Shown here in pieces: positions 21,644 through 31,823 of a stretch of DNA of 64,000 nucleotides. A model generated the notes under the pieces. That model did not search any database, was not told where the DNA came from, and saw nothing but the letters and a program-made list of their open reading frames with translations. The stretch lies in assembly GCF_016801865.2 (NCBI RefSeq), contig NC_068937.1:113003068-113067067 (forward strand). Reading direction: 5' to 3'. Every line of letters begins with the position of its first letter. Position 1 is the stretch's first letter. Source of the stretch: Culex pipiens pallens. Lineage: Eukaryota > Arthropoda > Insecta > Diptera > Culicidae. Both the position numbers and the translations under genes were made by a program.

Positions 21644-23900
21644 TTGACAGCAACATGTTTTGGAATAAGCTGCTGTCTTAGGACCTTAGGACAGTGTTGC
21701 CAGATAGTCAAATAATGTGGCTCTTCGAAGTGGTTCTTCAAATACGTTTCCAATGACGTAAAGAAACCTAAATTTGGACGTGTTTCTTCAAAATTACCAA
21801 CATCACGTAAACAAGCTCATATATATAAGTTTAAGTTTTCAATGCTTCTGACAGTGTTGCCAGATAAATAAACCCTTAAAACAACACATTTTGCATTTCA
21901 AATAAGTGGTGCTCTGGAATAACCATGTCCGTTAGAGGGATATTTTTTTAATTTTAAGAGTGATAGTCATTGCTTTGAAAAGAAGGCTGATGAGAAAAGA
22001 TGGATTTCTTTCAAAAACTAGATTTAAACATTTATAATAGCCAGTAGCAATTTATTCACTAAATGTTGTGATTCTTTGGTAGATTCTCTGTCTCAATTCG
22101 CGGCAAAAAATTGTTTAATTCGTTATATTTACACCGTTTTGTTGTAGTTGTTTTTTCTTCCTTTAGCTTGGACAGTTACTTACTATCGGGTTTTGGCTCA
22201 GTTTGTCTGATTATTTCTCACATCTGTGTCACAATGTTGGTGGTTTGCTACATTAAATTTCACATTTATAATAATTCTCCCTTTTTGAATTTACATCCCT
22301 TTTGCTTGTTTTGTCACGCTTTCTGTTTTTTGTTGCAAAAATTTTCAATTTTGTAATTTTTGTTTAATTTTTGCATTGCTAATTTTGCTTTTATCGAACT
22401 GAAAACAACGAAATAGCATTTCCTAAACTTTTGTTTGTTCAACTTTTCTCTCACTTTCAACCGAGCTCAACCATTCTGCGGCCAACGGAAAATCCCGCTT
22501 CCGCGAACAATAAATAGCGATGATTCACTTAATTACTAGGCATTCATCGTGTATGTGTATGTGTTCTTTTACGCTATCAAAAAAGTGTTTTCACCATTGT
22601 GTGTCCGTGTGAGTAACAGGCTTGTAACTCAACATTATTATACAACACAGTTTTCCTATGCTTGTACTCTCTTTCGTACATTTTCCTCATTCATTCACTG
22701 GAGAGTGTTTGTTCGGTAATATCTTTTTGTTTTTTTTTTGTTTTTGTTGACAGCTTTTCCTGATCCATATCCGGCGGTGCCAAGGGGTACATTTTGGGTG
22801 ACTCGTTTCTGTGGTGCCACGATGGCCCCATTTGCACTTAAATTACCCGGCCTTTTTGCGTAATCAATTTTATCGGCTTTCCACGTGGACTGTATTGTTC
22901 GGTTTGTGAAAACGGGGGATAAGTGAAAAATATTGACGGCAATGTTTGCTTCTTGGGTGATCAGTTAAATTACATTGTCAAATTAATTGAAACTTCACTA
23001 AGACTGACTTGACTCCCATGGACAAAACAACAACTAAAAAACTGTTTTGATGGAGAAACATAGTATTAATTGAACATGCGTCTTATTTTTTGAAATATAC
23101 ACAACATTTTACAACCAGTTTTCCTCTCAACTCGCAGACAAACTTTTACTTCGTTCACTCGGTTACTCAAACACGCTTCTGCATAACGGAACCACTTATA
23201 GCGTAAACATTCATAACAAATCTACATCAAGTTTTGTCTCACTTTCACGAGCGCCTTAAATATACACTTAGTATATCGTCATCATCTTCCCCGCGCAGTA
23301 CGTCTACAACCTTGCACTTTTGTGGCTTGTTTCCGGATTTCATTTTGTGGTTTCGTTCGATTGATTTAAACTCGGGTTTTTTCTTCTTCTTCATGCATTT
23401 CCGTCCCCTTAATATCATCAGTAGTAGCGATATATTTGTAGAAGGACAGTCTTTCGAAACTTCAACAAAAAATGAACGTGCCCTTAGTGAAATAAAAACA
23501 AAATTTATCGTCTATCTGCGGTTTCCAACTCGATTCACTCTGTGTGAGTGTGGCTCAGTTTCAGATTCTGTGTGGTGCATTTTTTTGGTTGTTTTTCCCT
23601 CCCATCAGGAGAGTGGTTCTCTGGGAAATTTGTTTAAAAAAAAAAAACAAATTCAGCTCAAAATAAGATTTGATTCGAGATTTATACTTATAATTTTATT
23701 TTACAATTTCAAAAGGGATGAAACTATATCAAAGTCCGGGTAAAAAGTAAGCATGTTTTGATTTAATAAGTCAAAAATTGCCCAAAATTATTTCGAGCGG
23801 TATAGGCCTGAAGTCCATATTTCAGCTTTTTGCTTAAAAATTGGCCTTGAGACTCTTTTGACTTTTCATCTTGGACAACGGTATTTTTTTGTTGATTTTT
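21644..23900. other. Low-repeat AT-rich region, no gene called
   Basis: About 2.2 kb of largely unique-looking T-rich sequence with no splice-consistent coding frame. The character (long T-runs, TATGTGTATGTGTTC at 22552-22566) would suit an intron or long 3' UTR; this is a guess from composition. Confidence 0.3.
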
Positions 23901-23904
23901 TTTG

Positions 23905-25175
23905 GTGATACTTTGTGTGTACTTTTTCTATGATCAAAAACATTTTGCATCAACACTTTGTCCATAAAAGTACCCCTAAAATTTTGGCAGCTGCCCGTAC
24001 AAAAAGGCTATTCAAAAATCTTTATTTTGAGAACGGTTTGTTTTATCGATTGGGTGTCTTCGGCAAAGTTGTAGGTTTTGGGACTTCTAAAAAAAAGTGA
24101 AGTAAAACCAATTCAATCATTTTTTTAAATATGACTTTTAACACAAAAAAAGAAATTATATGTTCAACACATTTTATTCAAATTCCCATTTTGGGAAAAA
24201 ATGAAAAATGGGATTGGCTAAAGATGATCAAATCTCTACGAAATCGGAAATCGGGCCAAACATTCAATATAACGCCCTTTAAAAATGTTGGTTTTAGTTT
24301 AAAAATTTTGAAAATATTTTTTTCGAAAAGATCGGAAAATTTTACGAATGATTCATATTTTAACATTGGAATTTTCTCAGCTTTTCAAAAATATTTTTTT
24401 TTAAAGTGGTCAAACATGTGCACTAATTAAAAAAAAAATGAAAAACTGAAAACGGTGCACTTTATCAAAATTTTACTAAAGTACTTTTTGATTGCAAATT
24501 TGATTTTACATCGAAAAAAAATGTTGAAAAAATTTTGCACCCAATACTTCGATTTTTAAAAAAAATCAGTATTGATTCAAAAATTAATAACTCGGTCAAA
24601 GATTTTTTGCCCATTCTGGAAATTTCTGAAAAGTTGGCATTTTATGTCCTCTAAAACATATCAAAAAATAAAACTAGTGTTTTTTTTTGCAAATCAAGTT
24701 TCAGTGTCAAAAAGTTAAATAAAAAATCACCAATATTTTTTACCGTGTATAATTTTTTTCCAGTGTAGTCCGTATCCATACCTACAACTTTGCCAAAGAC
24801 ACCAATTTGATCAAAAAATTCCTTCAAAACATACAGATTTTTGAATTTTCATACATTGTTTTTGTATGGACAGCTGCCAAATTTGTATGGAGAATTATAT
24901 GGACAAACTAATGATGCAAAATGGCTCCCAGTCAAATCAATCCGAATTCTGAAACGGAATCTAATTAGAATCGTATACGAATTCCGTTTCAAACGCAACA
25001 ACCGGTTCGAACACGGAACCGGTTGTTGCGTTTGAAACGGAATTTGTATACGATTCTAATTAGATTCCGTTTCAGAATTCGGATTGAGTTAACTGGGCTT
25101 TTTTGGGCATACCGAAGGCACCAAAAAAGTTTCAGTCGGATTAAAAAATATAAAAAAAAATCGAATGACCGAAAT
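23905..25175. mobile_element. Diverged copy of the TA foldback family
   Basis: The left arm (about 23905-24110) and right arm (about 24690-25150) match the arms of 209-1732: GTCTTCGGCAAAGTTGTAGG on the left, and CCGTATCCATACCTACAACT on the right. Ends are too decayed to fix. The right arm is interrupted by the 171-bp palindrome at 24927-25097. Confidence 0.65.
24927..25097. mobile_element. 171-bp near-perfect palindromic MITE, CCCAGT ends
   Basis: Begins CCCAGTCAAATCAATCCGAA and ends with the near-complement (…GATTGAGTTAACTGGG). The two halves pair almost completely around CCGGTTCGAACACGGAACCGG. CT flanks both sides (24925-24926, 25098-25099). The empty site ATGGCTTCTTTGG is present at 1629-1641 in the paralogous foldback arm. 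Confidence 0.85.
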
Positions 25176-26380
25176 CTGAGAAAACCAATCTTGTGTTTTT
25201 TTTGTTGTCAAAAGGATCAGAAAAATCCCTTTACATTTGCTGAAAAAACATTGCAGAAGTTTTTGGTTCAAATATCTCTGACGAAATACCTAATATTTTG
25301 CTAAATCATCAATAGAAAAAAAATCACCAAAAACTTCCAAATTTTTTTTCAACTTTACCAACATTATTGAGAAAAACTGAAGACATGTGAAACAATGACA
25401 CTGACCTACACAAATTGTCAAAAATGACTGCGCAGTAGGGTGACAAGAAAAATTTAAAATTATGCAAAATCTCAAGAGATACCCTCTGGCTCGATTTTTT
25501 AGGCAACTCGGATCGTTTTGCATCATTCAACAGAGTTGTAGAGAATTGAATTTCCTACAAAAATCTCACACTTGAACCATTTTGGGCGAGACCTGGCAGA
25601 AAAATACTTCGTAAAATAATAAACTATATATAAACTACATCGATAAAAAGCGTCCTTTTAACCTTAACCGATTTGGCTCAAAGTTAGCATAGTTACTTAT
25701 TATTGCCAAAAGAATCGAGCCAGAGGTAGAGATCCTTAATAGGGAGACTGGTCGAAGTGAATTTGACGTACCCAAACAGACACGAGTATGACGTATCCAA
25801 ACGAGCATTTGCCCTTAACGCCCAGCAAAACTTATCAGTGTTGCCAAGCTCAAAACATACGTTGCCAGATCGATTTAGCCAGCTATTTAGGGTCTCTAGT
25901 CAGAGGGTATCCCCATATCAGACATGCATCGGCCCTAAGAGCTCTTCTTAACTGCACTGAGCTTGTTCTAGTTGACATTTACGTTTAAAGCAGTGTTATG
26001 CTTGCTGCCAGTTAAAAACGTATTGTGTTTAGCATGCACCACATTGGTTCATTGGAAAAACCGACTTCAGGTATATTTTCATGTGACTGTTCTCGTAAGC
26101 TCTCAACAAGAACTTTTTAAAAGCTCTTTGAGTGCACTTAACCCTATATCTCACTTGGTTTATAATATAACCTCCCAGGGACTTCGGGAGCTTAAAAGAT
26201 TAGCTTAATTAGTTTACTCTTATTACTGGCACAACATGCTGGAAATCATCTACGCGAAATGCCAAACAAATTCAAAATGTACGTGTTTCTGGCAGAAAGG
26301 CTTCTTGCGATGAGCCTGCGCAAAAATTTTGTTGGTCAGCCGTGCGGGAAACCGGCAATGGGGCAATTCATGCGCACCAA
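25176..26380. other. No recognised gene
   Basis: AT-rich to 25740, then about 480 bp of more balanced composition (25740-26220) without recognisable protein or repeat boundaries. 26341-26380 is the left flank of the next element and has a paralogue at 36.04 kb. Confidence 0.3.
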
Positions 26381-26424
26381 CCCGAGCATGGGTAAATAAC
26401 AAGGGAAATGCGTAATAATACCTT

Positions 26425-27300
26425 TCTCTGGTATCAAATTCTTCTGAAACTATGGGAAATTTTGACCAATTTTGACAAAATAATTAATTTTGCGCTAAAA
26501 TGATGTCTCAAAGCGAATGCTTTCATTGAAAACCGGAAATTTCAAACTTGATTTTAAACATTTTTGATAGACCCCCTAAAGAAATGACTTGAAATTGTGG
26601 AAAATTTTCTAAGTCAGGATGGCACATTTTGGTATTATTTTGGTATTAAAGTATTTTATCAAATTCCTCTGAAACTATGGAAAAATTTTGACCAATTTTG
26701 ACAAAATAATTAATTTTGCGCTTAAATGATGTCTCAAAGCGAATGCTTTCATTGAAAACCGGAAATTTCAAACTTGATTTTAAACATTTTTGATATACCC
26801 CCTAAAGAAATGACTTGAAATTGTGGAAAATTTTCTAAGTCAGGATGGCACATTTTGGTATTATTTTGGTATTAAAGTGTTATATCAAATTCCTCTGAAA
26901 CTTTGGAAAAATTTTGACCAATTTTGACAAAATAATTAATTTTGCGCTTAAATGATGTCTCAAAGCGAAAGCTTTCATTGAAAACCGGAAATTTCAAACT
27001 TGATTTCAAACATTTTTGATAGACCCCCTAAAGAAATGACTTGAAATTGTGGAAATAAATCTAAGTCAGGATGCCACATTTTGGTATTGAAAGGTTTCAT
27101 CAAATTCCTTAGAAACTATGGGAATTTTTTTTATAAATTTTAATGAGATAATTAATTTTGCGCTAAAATGACTTGAAGCCCAAAAATTTTAAAGCTGATT
27201 TTCTTTTTTTTTTTATATACCCACTAAGATTTTTTTTTTAAACGTTGAAATTTCTCTAAGTTGGGATAACCAAATACTTTGAAAAACGAGTTAATCGACA
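26425..27300 (+). repeat. 226-bp tandem repeat, about 4 copies
   Basis: The phrase TCAAATTCCTCTGAAACT recurs at about 26434, 26659, 26885 and 27100 (steps 225, 226, 215). The first three copies are nearly identical; the fourth has diverged and decays after 27200. Confidence 0.9.
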
Positions 27301-27375
27301 GATTATAGAATTTTGGTGAATTTCAATCCAGTTTCATTTTAATAACACTTATTTTTCAATCTTGTTATTTTTTAG

Positions 27376-27468
27376 AATCTTCAAGAACTTCAAGCACAGG
27401 CCGTTCATCAATGACAAATGCATTCAATGTGGTGAAGAATATCACTAAGAACAACATGGAATCATCAG
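27376..27468 (+). other. 93-nt exon-like segment with consensus splice sites
   Basis: It is preceded by a polypyrimidine tract and acceptor (CTTGTTATTTTTTAG) and followed by a donor (CAG|GTGAGT). One frame is open throughout, with phase 1 at both ends: two bases, 30 codons, one base. It reads SSRTSSTGRSSMTNAFNVVK and then 10 more residues. It is Ser/Thr/Asn-rich, and I do not recognise the protein. It lies inside a TIR-bounded element, so it may be a captured host exon rather than part of a gene at this locus. Confidence 0.45.
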
Positions 27469-28016
27469 GTGAGTAGATTTGGCTGTTGCATATGGATCAT
27501 TTCCGTTTTTTCACTAACTGCAACTGTTGCACTAAAAATGGTATGAAAATACCAAATTTAGGTATTTCTTGTGCAAATACCAGCGACCCGAAATGTGCTC
27601 TTGGTTGCCCAGTAATAGATGGTAAAATACCATGAAATCATACCAAAATCATGTATGTGGAAGACCACAGGAATACCAAAATCTGATTTTCCAAGGGCGC
27701 GGGAATACCTAAAAATAAAACCATGGCAATACCAAGTTTTGGTATTCAAGCAATGATCAAAAATCCAGAAGACCTCAACTTGGTATTGAAATGGTTTTAT
27801 TTTGAGGTATTATTTTACCCTTGGAATAACATGGTTTGGTATTGTTGTGCCCTTCCACATACTAGAATTTGGTATGATTTCATGGTATTTTACCATCTAT
27901 TACTGGGCAACCAAGGGCACATTTTGGTCCCTGTAATACCAAAATTCGGTACTCCCGTGCTATTTACCCCTGCTCGGGAAACTGTCAACATTCCAAAACG
28001 TCACTAAGAATGTCTA

Positions 28017-28165
28017 AAACTGAAATATAGGTGGCCCTTTTTGAATGTTTCAATAACCATTTTGTATAGACAGCTGCCACAATTGTATGGAACCAATAAT
28101 GCAAAATGTCTTCTTTGGTCATAGAAAAAGTACACACAAGGTTTCGTCCAAATAAAGACAAAGTT
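28017..28165 (-). mobile_element. Fragment of the TA foldback family
   Basis: Matches the reverse complement of 23905-24020, for example CATAGAAAAAGTACACACAA and TGTATAGACAGCTGCCA. Truncated on both sides. Confidence 0.6.
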
Positions 28166-28627
28166 ACATTTCCAATAAATTTGCTTATTCTTGGGAGAAT
28201 TACTATCAAAGATTTTTTTTTCAAAATGGCATCATTCACGGTTTATTTCAACATAAGAGGAGAGTAGGCCAGATTGTTTCGATACATTTGGATTTGGATG
28301 ATTGAAAACTTAGAGGGCCTTTATCTTCAAAATCTGGCCCACCCACTTCTGATGATAAAATAAATCGTAGAAATGGCAAGTGTAATGTACTCAAAAAGTA
28401 ACATTTCTGAAAAATATTTTTTTCTGAGCGTTAAATATCAATATCAATTAAAAAACAAATGGGAAAAAACATTTGAAAAGATTGAAAAGATTCGCACATT
28501 CCCAGAGAATCGCTGCTACTGATTCGCTTGCCATTTAAGGATGACCCCCTCGCCTCCCAGGGAGGGTAAACTTGTGGACACTGTGGTGGCGTGTGGTGGG
28601 GAAGGGCCAAAACAACTGGACACATCA
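28166..28627. other. No recognised gene
   Basis: AT-rich DNA followed by GC-rich sequence from 28500. It may include the 3' UTR of the candidate exon at 28628-28874, but nothing shows this directly. Confidence 0.25.
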
Positions 28628-28874
28628 TTACAACCGACGAGCGAAGGACTGCCATTGGGAGGGAGCTCTCTTTACGAGGACGAGGACACTACGGTTTTTG
28701 TCGGGGTGCTGCTGCCGGCAGGGAACTATCTCGTGGCGTCCACGTGCTGCCGGTGCAGGGGATGAAGTTGGTGGAGGTGGTGGTGGTGGCTCAGCAGCAC
28801 TGCGGTCATCCCCATCAGCAGCAGGCTGGCCCACGGGGGCAGCTTCGGACCGGGAGATCCGTTTGGTGACGTCA
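28628..28874 (-). CDS. Candidate terminal exon, proline-rich, product unknown
   Basis: On the minus strand an acceptor (polypyrimidine then CAG, ending at 28875) opens a frame of about 81 codons to a TAA at 28628-28630. It begins DVTKRISRSEAAPVGQP, continues through a run of seven prolines (EPPPPPPPTSSPAPAARG) and ends SQWQSFARRL. Composition and GC (well above the flanks) are consistent with host coding DNA and with the C-terminal exon of a larger protein. I do not recognise the family. Alternative frames over the same bases are also partly open, so this could be GC-rich non-coding DNA. Confidence 0.3.
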
Positions 28875-29829
28875 CTGAGAAAGGCAAGAATTGAGAGATA
28901 ATAAAAAAACAACATCCGAATGAAATACAACGAAAATACAAGAAATGAGTGTATCATTCTTCTGTCATGTAGGTACGTTGATATATCTGTGATTCGGTTA
29001 CGTTTTAGTAGAGGGAAAAGTGGGATATCTTGCTCTTCGGTGTGCTCTTCGTTCTATTAAAGAGTTGCTCTTTCTTGTTTTCATTTTTCCTGCTCTCGTC
29101 TTTTTCACATTTTTACCACTGTTTTTTGGAACCTTATATTTTTTTTAGTGAATCGATAACATTACTGTTTAGTTTTTCAACTGCAGCACAAATTTTTTTT
29201 TCAAATGCAAGGGCAGTTGTTTTTACTGATTCAAAACAATTACATTCACACAAAATATTTGAGAGTTTCAAATTAAGTAATTTTTATCATGTTTATATTG
29301 AGATTTAAGATTTTTTAAACTTAAAATATGACATTTATTTATTTTTGTTCCGTTATTTTTTTTTCATATCACCTTGCTCATTTTCTATTTTTCAAATATT
29401 TTTTTAGCTTGAAACTGAATTAAAAAAGAAAATTCAATAAATCTAATCTAATGTTTCAAACCGACTCTGCGCCGAAATACCTACCAGCGACAGTATACCT
29501 TACAAAGGCTTATGGTAAGAGAAAATCCTTTCCTAACAAACGCTAAAAGACGCTTCCCTTGCATCTTCATTCTCTGAAAAGATCCTCCAGAGTCACACAA
29601 ATAGAAGAATTACAAGAGCAAATACAGGAAAATCTTTTCTCGTTTATTTCGAGCAAATACGAGAGCCCTGCGACTTTTTCTTCATTTCAACTTTTTTTTT
29701 TGTCTTTTAATACTACTTTTTGTCCTTTTTGTGTTCAATGGTTGCAATGGACACACACACACAGTTGACGGTGATAGTTTGCACCTCCTCAAGGCGCTTA
29801 ATTTTTTGATAATTATCAAGTGTTTTACG
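28875..29829. other. AT-rich, no gene recognised
   Basis: T-rich intron-like DNA with one short (CA)n at 29750-29762. No supported coding frame. Confidence 0.3.
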
Positions 29830-30701
29830 AACCCGTGATCAATTCGGAGTGATTCAAATCATTAATTAGTGATACTGTCACAAATTTCGGCTAGTGAATA
29901 GTGAATTACTGGTGGGATAGTTGGGTTTGGCTCGGGGGGATTTTTGGCTTACCGGCCGATTATCTTCTGACAATCCATTTTGTGGTTAAAGTGCGTAAGT
30001 TGTATCTGTACCAGCGGTATTCTGATCAGCTGTGGTGTTCTGTCGTTCTGGCTGCATCAATACAACTGCTGTGGTTGTTCAGACTGTGGTTGCTTGGTGT
30101 ACGTGAATCAAGAAAAGTGGTTTAGTAGGAAAAAAATTCTGCAGTTGTGTCCCCGGCCTAAAATATCGGCGCTCGTGCAAGCTCTGGGTGCGTGAGTCCC
30201 GCGGTTTGACTCTAGAGTGGTCGAGGTTTTTATTGTGTGCTGGGTCACGACGGTTTGCTCAATAACGGCACTCGTTGTACTTGTACAGGAAGACCCGCGC
30301 GTATCTTCGGAGTGTCTGTGGTTGCATCCAGAGGCAGGCTTCGTGGTTTTTTTTCCGAACAACCTCTGAGTACTGTTACGAAGCGTCTCGCAACCGGTCG
30401 CTCTGAGTGACTTACTTCGGTTGTACATGCAAACAGACGATAACACGAAGTGATGATAAAGGTATGTGTGTATACTCTACTCTTTTGACCCGCAATTTGG
30501 ACTCGTGCAAAATCAGCTGTTTCATCAAGAATTTGTTATAAGTTGACCGACAGTTTTGTGTTTGGTTTTTTTCCCCACTTTGGGGTTTTTTCCTTGTAGA
30601 TGTGCGGTTAAATTATCTATTTTTCTTAAATAACTTTTCATATTTGTAGTTCGTTGTTATTTTTTGTCAATTTTGTGTGTTAAATTATTACTTGCATTAA
30701 G

Positions 30702-31781
30702 ATGGAATGGGAAGACGATAATGCTGATTTTACCTGCGGCCTCTGTAATAAATTAGAAACTGATCAACATAAGCTACTAATCTGCATGTACTGCTTTGCA
30801 GCAGTTCACCTTGAATGCAAAGGCATAAGAGGCATGGCTGTTAGTCGTATTAGGAAAAATCCTTACTTCTGCTCAACAAAATGTTCCGAAATATACAAAA
30901 AAATTATTGAAATGCAACAAAATGATAAATCTTTTTTTTCATCAATCAGTAATAAATTAAACGCTACAGTGGCAAGTGTTGTATCTGATCAAATGCAGGA
31001 AGTTAAAAGTGAGGTGAAAACAATTACTAGTGCGGTTGAAGCTTCACAAAATTTCCTATCAGAGAAGTTTGATAAAATTGCGTCTGATTTCACTGATCTA
31101 AAAACTGAAAATGAAAAATTAAAACTTGAATTAAAACATGTTAAACACTCACATTCCTCTCTTTCGGCAATTGTCAACAAACTTGAAATGAACTTTGACA
31201 AAGTGAACAGGCAATCGGTTTCGAGTAATGTTGTTATTCTTGGAATGCCTTCATTAGCCAGTGAAAATGTGTCTGATCTAGTTCTAAAAACTTTCAAGCA
31301 AATTGGTGCCAATTTAACCCCTGATTCAATTGCATCTGCGTCTCGGTTTTACACTCGAGGGAGCAATAAAGATAATAAAAATAGAAACACTTTTATTCCT
31401 ATCAGAGTTATTCTTAAAGACTCAGCTATGAAAGATTTTGTTTTAGATAAAAAGGCTGAATTTGGACAACTGGTTTCAACATCAATTGACAAATCTTTGG
31501 TTATAAATGGAAATGGGTCGAAAATTGCAATTCGTGAAGAACTTACAGCTTTTTCACAAAATCTCTTAAAAGAAATGCGTGAATCTCAAAATATGCTGAA
31601 CATTAAATATGTCTGGCCTGGTCGCAATGGTGCGATCCTGGTTAAAAAAGATGATGATGCAAAAGTGGAAAAAATTTCAAATCGCGACGACCTTATTCGT
31701 ATTATAGCTTTATACAAGAATAATGATAACGATGAAGAAATCAAATCCCCAAAGCGTAAAAAGGACAAAAAAAAGGCTTAA
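30702..31781 (+). CDS. Retrotransposon ORF1 protein, PHD-like zinc finger and coiled coil
   Basis: 359 residues. An N-terminal C4HC3 zinc finger of PHD type is visible: Cys12, Cys15, Cys28, Cys31, His36, Cys39, Cys57, Cys61. Residues about 85-160 are heptad-like and charged, likely a coiled coil for oligomerisation. Residues about 175-265 start with SSNVVILGMP and look like the RRM-like fold common in insect ORF1 proteins. The tail is lysine-rich (KSPKRKKDKKK) and suits nucleic-acid binding. In CR1-group elements ORF1 acts as an RNA-binding chaperone in the retrotransposition particle; the role here is inferred from that. The ATG follows an A/T-rich leader, and the stop lies 42 bp before ORF2, so ORF2 is probably translated by reinitiation or a bypass mechanism. 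Confidence 0.85.
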   Translation: MEWEDDNADFTCGLCNKLETDQHKLLICMYCFAAVHLECKGIRGMAVSRIRKNPYFCSTKCSEIYKKIIEMQQNDKSFFSSISNKLNATVASVVSDQMQEVKSEVKTITSAVEASQNFLSEKFDKIASDFTDLKTENEKLKLELKHVKHSHSSLSAIVNKLEMNFDKVNRQSVSSNVVILGMPSLASENVSDLVLKTFKQIGANLTPDSIASASRFYTRGSNKDNKNRNTFIPIRVILKDSAMKDFVLDKKAEFGQLVSTSIDKSLVINGNGSKIAIREELTAFSQNLLKEMRESQNMLNIKYVWPGRNGAILVKKDDDAKVEKISNRDDLIRIIALYKNNDNDEEIKSPKRKKDKKKA

Positions 31782-31823
31782 TATTTTTATCAGTGAAGAA
31801 TTTGATTTTGATTATTTTTCGCA

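Larger units (their letters stand above)
26381..27978. mobile_element. 1.6-kb TIR element carrying tandem repeats and an exon-like segment
   Basis: Left end CCCGAGCATGGGTAAATA, right end the complement of CCCGAGCAGGGGTAAATA; the inverted match runs about 27 bp. AA lies outside both ends. Flanks on both sides align to the uninterrupted paralogue at 36041-36100. The right third (27536-27978) is a foldback rich in GGTATT motifs. The middle holds a 226-bp tandem repeat and an exon-like segment. No transposase is seen. Confidence 0.7.
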
